Assembly (NCBI GenBank): GCA_026785765.1
Contig: JAJAZK010000232.1
Coordinates: 1 to 8,017, forward strand
Origin: Rhodoferax sp.
GTDB lineage: Bacteria > Pseudomonadota > Gammaproteobacteria > Burkholderiales > Burkholderiaceae_C
Reading direction: 5' to 3'
DNA: 8,017 nucleotides
A model generated the notes under the pieces. That model was not told the origin of the DNA. It was given only the letters and a program-made list of their open reading frames with translations, and searched no databases. The position numbers were made by a program, and so were the translations under genes. Positions 7,085 to 8,017 of this stretch are shown one piece after another (position 1 is the first letter of the stretch; each line of letters starts with the position of its first letter).

Positions 7085-7318
7085 ATGAACGCTTCCGGCC
7101 TGACGCGGTTTGCGCGTCGCCATAACATCTGGCCGGCAGTATTCATTGCGCTGGTGCTGCTTGTGGTCTCGTTTAACTGGAATTGGCTCAGGCACCCCCT
7201 CGATCGCTACATCAGCAAAAAGACCGAACGCACGTTCACGATATCCGACCTGCAGCTGCGCCTCGGGCGGACCCCCACCATGCGCATGCGGGACTTGGTT
7301 TTTGCGAATGCAAAATAG
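7085..7318 (+). pseudogene. AsmA family protein, N-terminal remnant ending at an amber codon
   Basis: 77 residues that match only the beginning of AsmA-family proteins, which are large inner-membrane-anchored proteins facing the periplasm and linked to envelope lipid transport or assembly. Visible are a short basic N-terminus (RFARRHNIW), one membrane helix (about 15-33, PAVFIALVLLVVSFNWNWL), then RHPLDRYISKKTERTFTISDLQLRLGRTPTMRMRDLVFANAK, the typical AsmA opening. The reading frame stops at TAG 7316-7318, where relatives usually have Trp (FANA-x-W-S/A). The frame after it still looks family-like for some 15 residues (TRALELDNLGPL) and then loses resemblance before a second TAG at 7460. Hundreds of residues of the normal protein are absent. 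ATG 7085 is the likely start; GTG 7064, overlapping the previous stop, is possible. A short membrane peptide may still be made. Confidence 0.72.
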
Positions 7319-7462
7319 TCCACGAACGACACAAGGGCGCTGGAGCTGGACAACCTCGGCCCGCTCGTGGGCGTGCAGACCAGGCAATCCGGCGGAGAGC
7401 CCCCATCACGCAAGCGCAAACCAACACCAAGGCCGGCTCCAAACGAGCGGGCAAGGCGGTAG
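7319..7462 (+). other. Degenerate spacer between the AsmA and PLD remnants
   Basis: The first 45 bases or so read in the AsmA frame as a family-like continuation. The remainder shows no recognisable protein in any plus-strand frame (Arg/Pro-rich readings only) and no promoter, terminator or repeat that I could see. It probably contains the scar of a deletion that removed most of the AsmA gene and the start of the PLD gene. Confidence 0.45.
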
Positions 7463-8017
7463 ACCCCAACCACGTGCTCCGTTACGCTGGTCTGCGTCTT
7501 CATAGTTTCAAACCTGATCGGCGGCGAGAAGAAGGTAGAGCGGCGCGTTGAGCGCTTGTACTCGGTGGAGGACGCGCGGTTTGCACGCGAGCTCGGCATC
7601 TTGCTCGGGCCGGCTTTTGTGGCTGGAAACCGGATCACCGCGCTGCGCAACGGCGACGAAATTTTTCCGGCTATGCTGGCGGCGATTCGCGACTCCAGCA
7701 CGACGATCACCTGCGAGACGTACATCTACTGGTCCGGCGACATCGGCCGCTCTTTTGCAAACGCCTTGTCCGAGCGGGCGCGCCAGGGAGTTAAAACGCA
7801 TGTCCTGCTCGACTGGGTGGGCAGCGCCAAGCTCGAGCAGAAACTATTGGACGAGATGGCGGCTGCGGGAGTACAGATGCGTATATTCCACCCGCCGCAT
7901 TGGTCGCGCCTTGGAAAGCTGAACAACCGAACCCATCGAAAGCTGCTGGTATCGGTCGGTTCTACAAACTTCGACAACCGCTCGTTCCGTCTAAACGATG
8001 AAGCCACACTGAATGTC
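7463..8017 (+). pseudogene. Phospholipase D / cardiolipin-synthase-like gene, start lost and internally deleted, runs off window
   Basis: Frame open for 185 codons to the right edge. It begins inside a membrane helix (VTLVCVFIVSNLIGG), followed by EKKVERRVERLYSVED, LLGPAFVAGNRITALRNGDEIFPAMLAAI, ETYIYWSGDIG, VKTHVLLDWVGS and LNNRTHRKLLV. These are the standard N-terminal half of PLD-superfamily cardiolipin synthases, membrane enzymes that form cardiolipin through two HKD motifs. Directly after HRKLLV (7934-7951) the sequence becomes SVGSTNFDNRSFRLNDEATLNV, which in relatives follows the second HKD motif. The whole middle, roughly 200 residues by family knowledge, is missing in frame, and the hybrid motif lacks its Asp. 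No ATG, GTG or TTG occurs in frame before TTG 7556, and a TAG lies at 7460-7462. A GTG at 7474 in another frame (MLRYAG) might be the original start followed by a frameshift. Enzymatic activity is unlikely. Confidence 0.78.

Noticed and set aside
6437..7387. 316-residue minus-strand ORF crossing three plus-strand genes
   Set aside because: No recognisable domain. It lies antisense to the well-supported PA2169-type gene and the AsmA fragment.
7548..7922. 124-residue plus-strand ORF overlapping the PLD remnant
   Set aside because: It is the +1 shadow of the PLD frame, which carries clear family motifs; this frame carries none.

Overview
The window is high-GC DNA with dense, tightly packed genes. 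Protein similarity recalled from family knowledge points to a Gram-negative proteobacterium, most likely Burkholderiales; no rRNA or other taxonomic marker is present, so this is an inference.

Left part (1-5739, minus strand): one operon read right to left. It holds a small DUF2177 membrane protein, a ligase-associated metallo-beta-lactamase-fold exonuclease, an ATP-dependent DNA ligase of the bacterial 'cisplatin damage response' type, and a ligase-associated DEXH-box (Lhr-core) helicase whose last few codons run off the left edge. The exonuclease/ligase and ligase/helicase junctions are 4-base start-stop overlaps (ATGA and GTGA) with no clear Shine-Dalgarno sequence, which suggests translational coupling. 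Together these genes form the known nuclease-ligase-helicase repair cassette. Its usual fourth member, a PdeM/MPE phosphoesterase, would lie beyond the left edge if present.

Middle (5740-6163): a 424-bp divergent intergenic region. It contains a long imperfect palindrome of about 176 bp (5919-6094) made of several matched blocks in the same order on both arms. Part of it can fold into two mutually exclusive hairpins. This is the most unusual non-coding signal in the window.

Right part (6164-8017, plus strand): an apparent stress or envelope operon. It contains a PA2169/DUF2383-type ferritin-like four-helix-bundle protein, an unrecognised 69-residue ORF with a very good ribosome-binding site, the N-terminal stub of an AsmA-family protein ending at an amber codon, and a damaged phospholipase D/cardiolipin-synthase-like gene. 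The last gene has lost its start. It also carries an internal deletion that joins the first HKD motif directly to the end of the second, giving a hybrid motif without the Asp. The right end therefore looks like a decaying AsmA-PLD pair.
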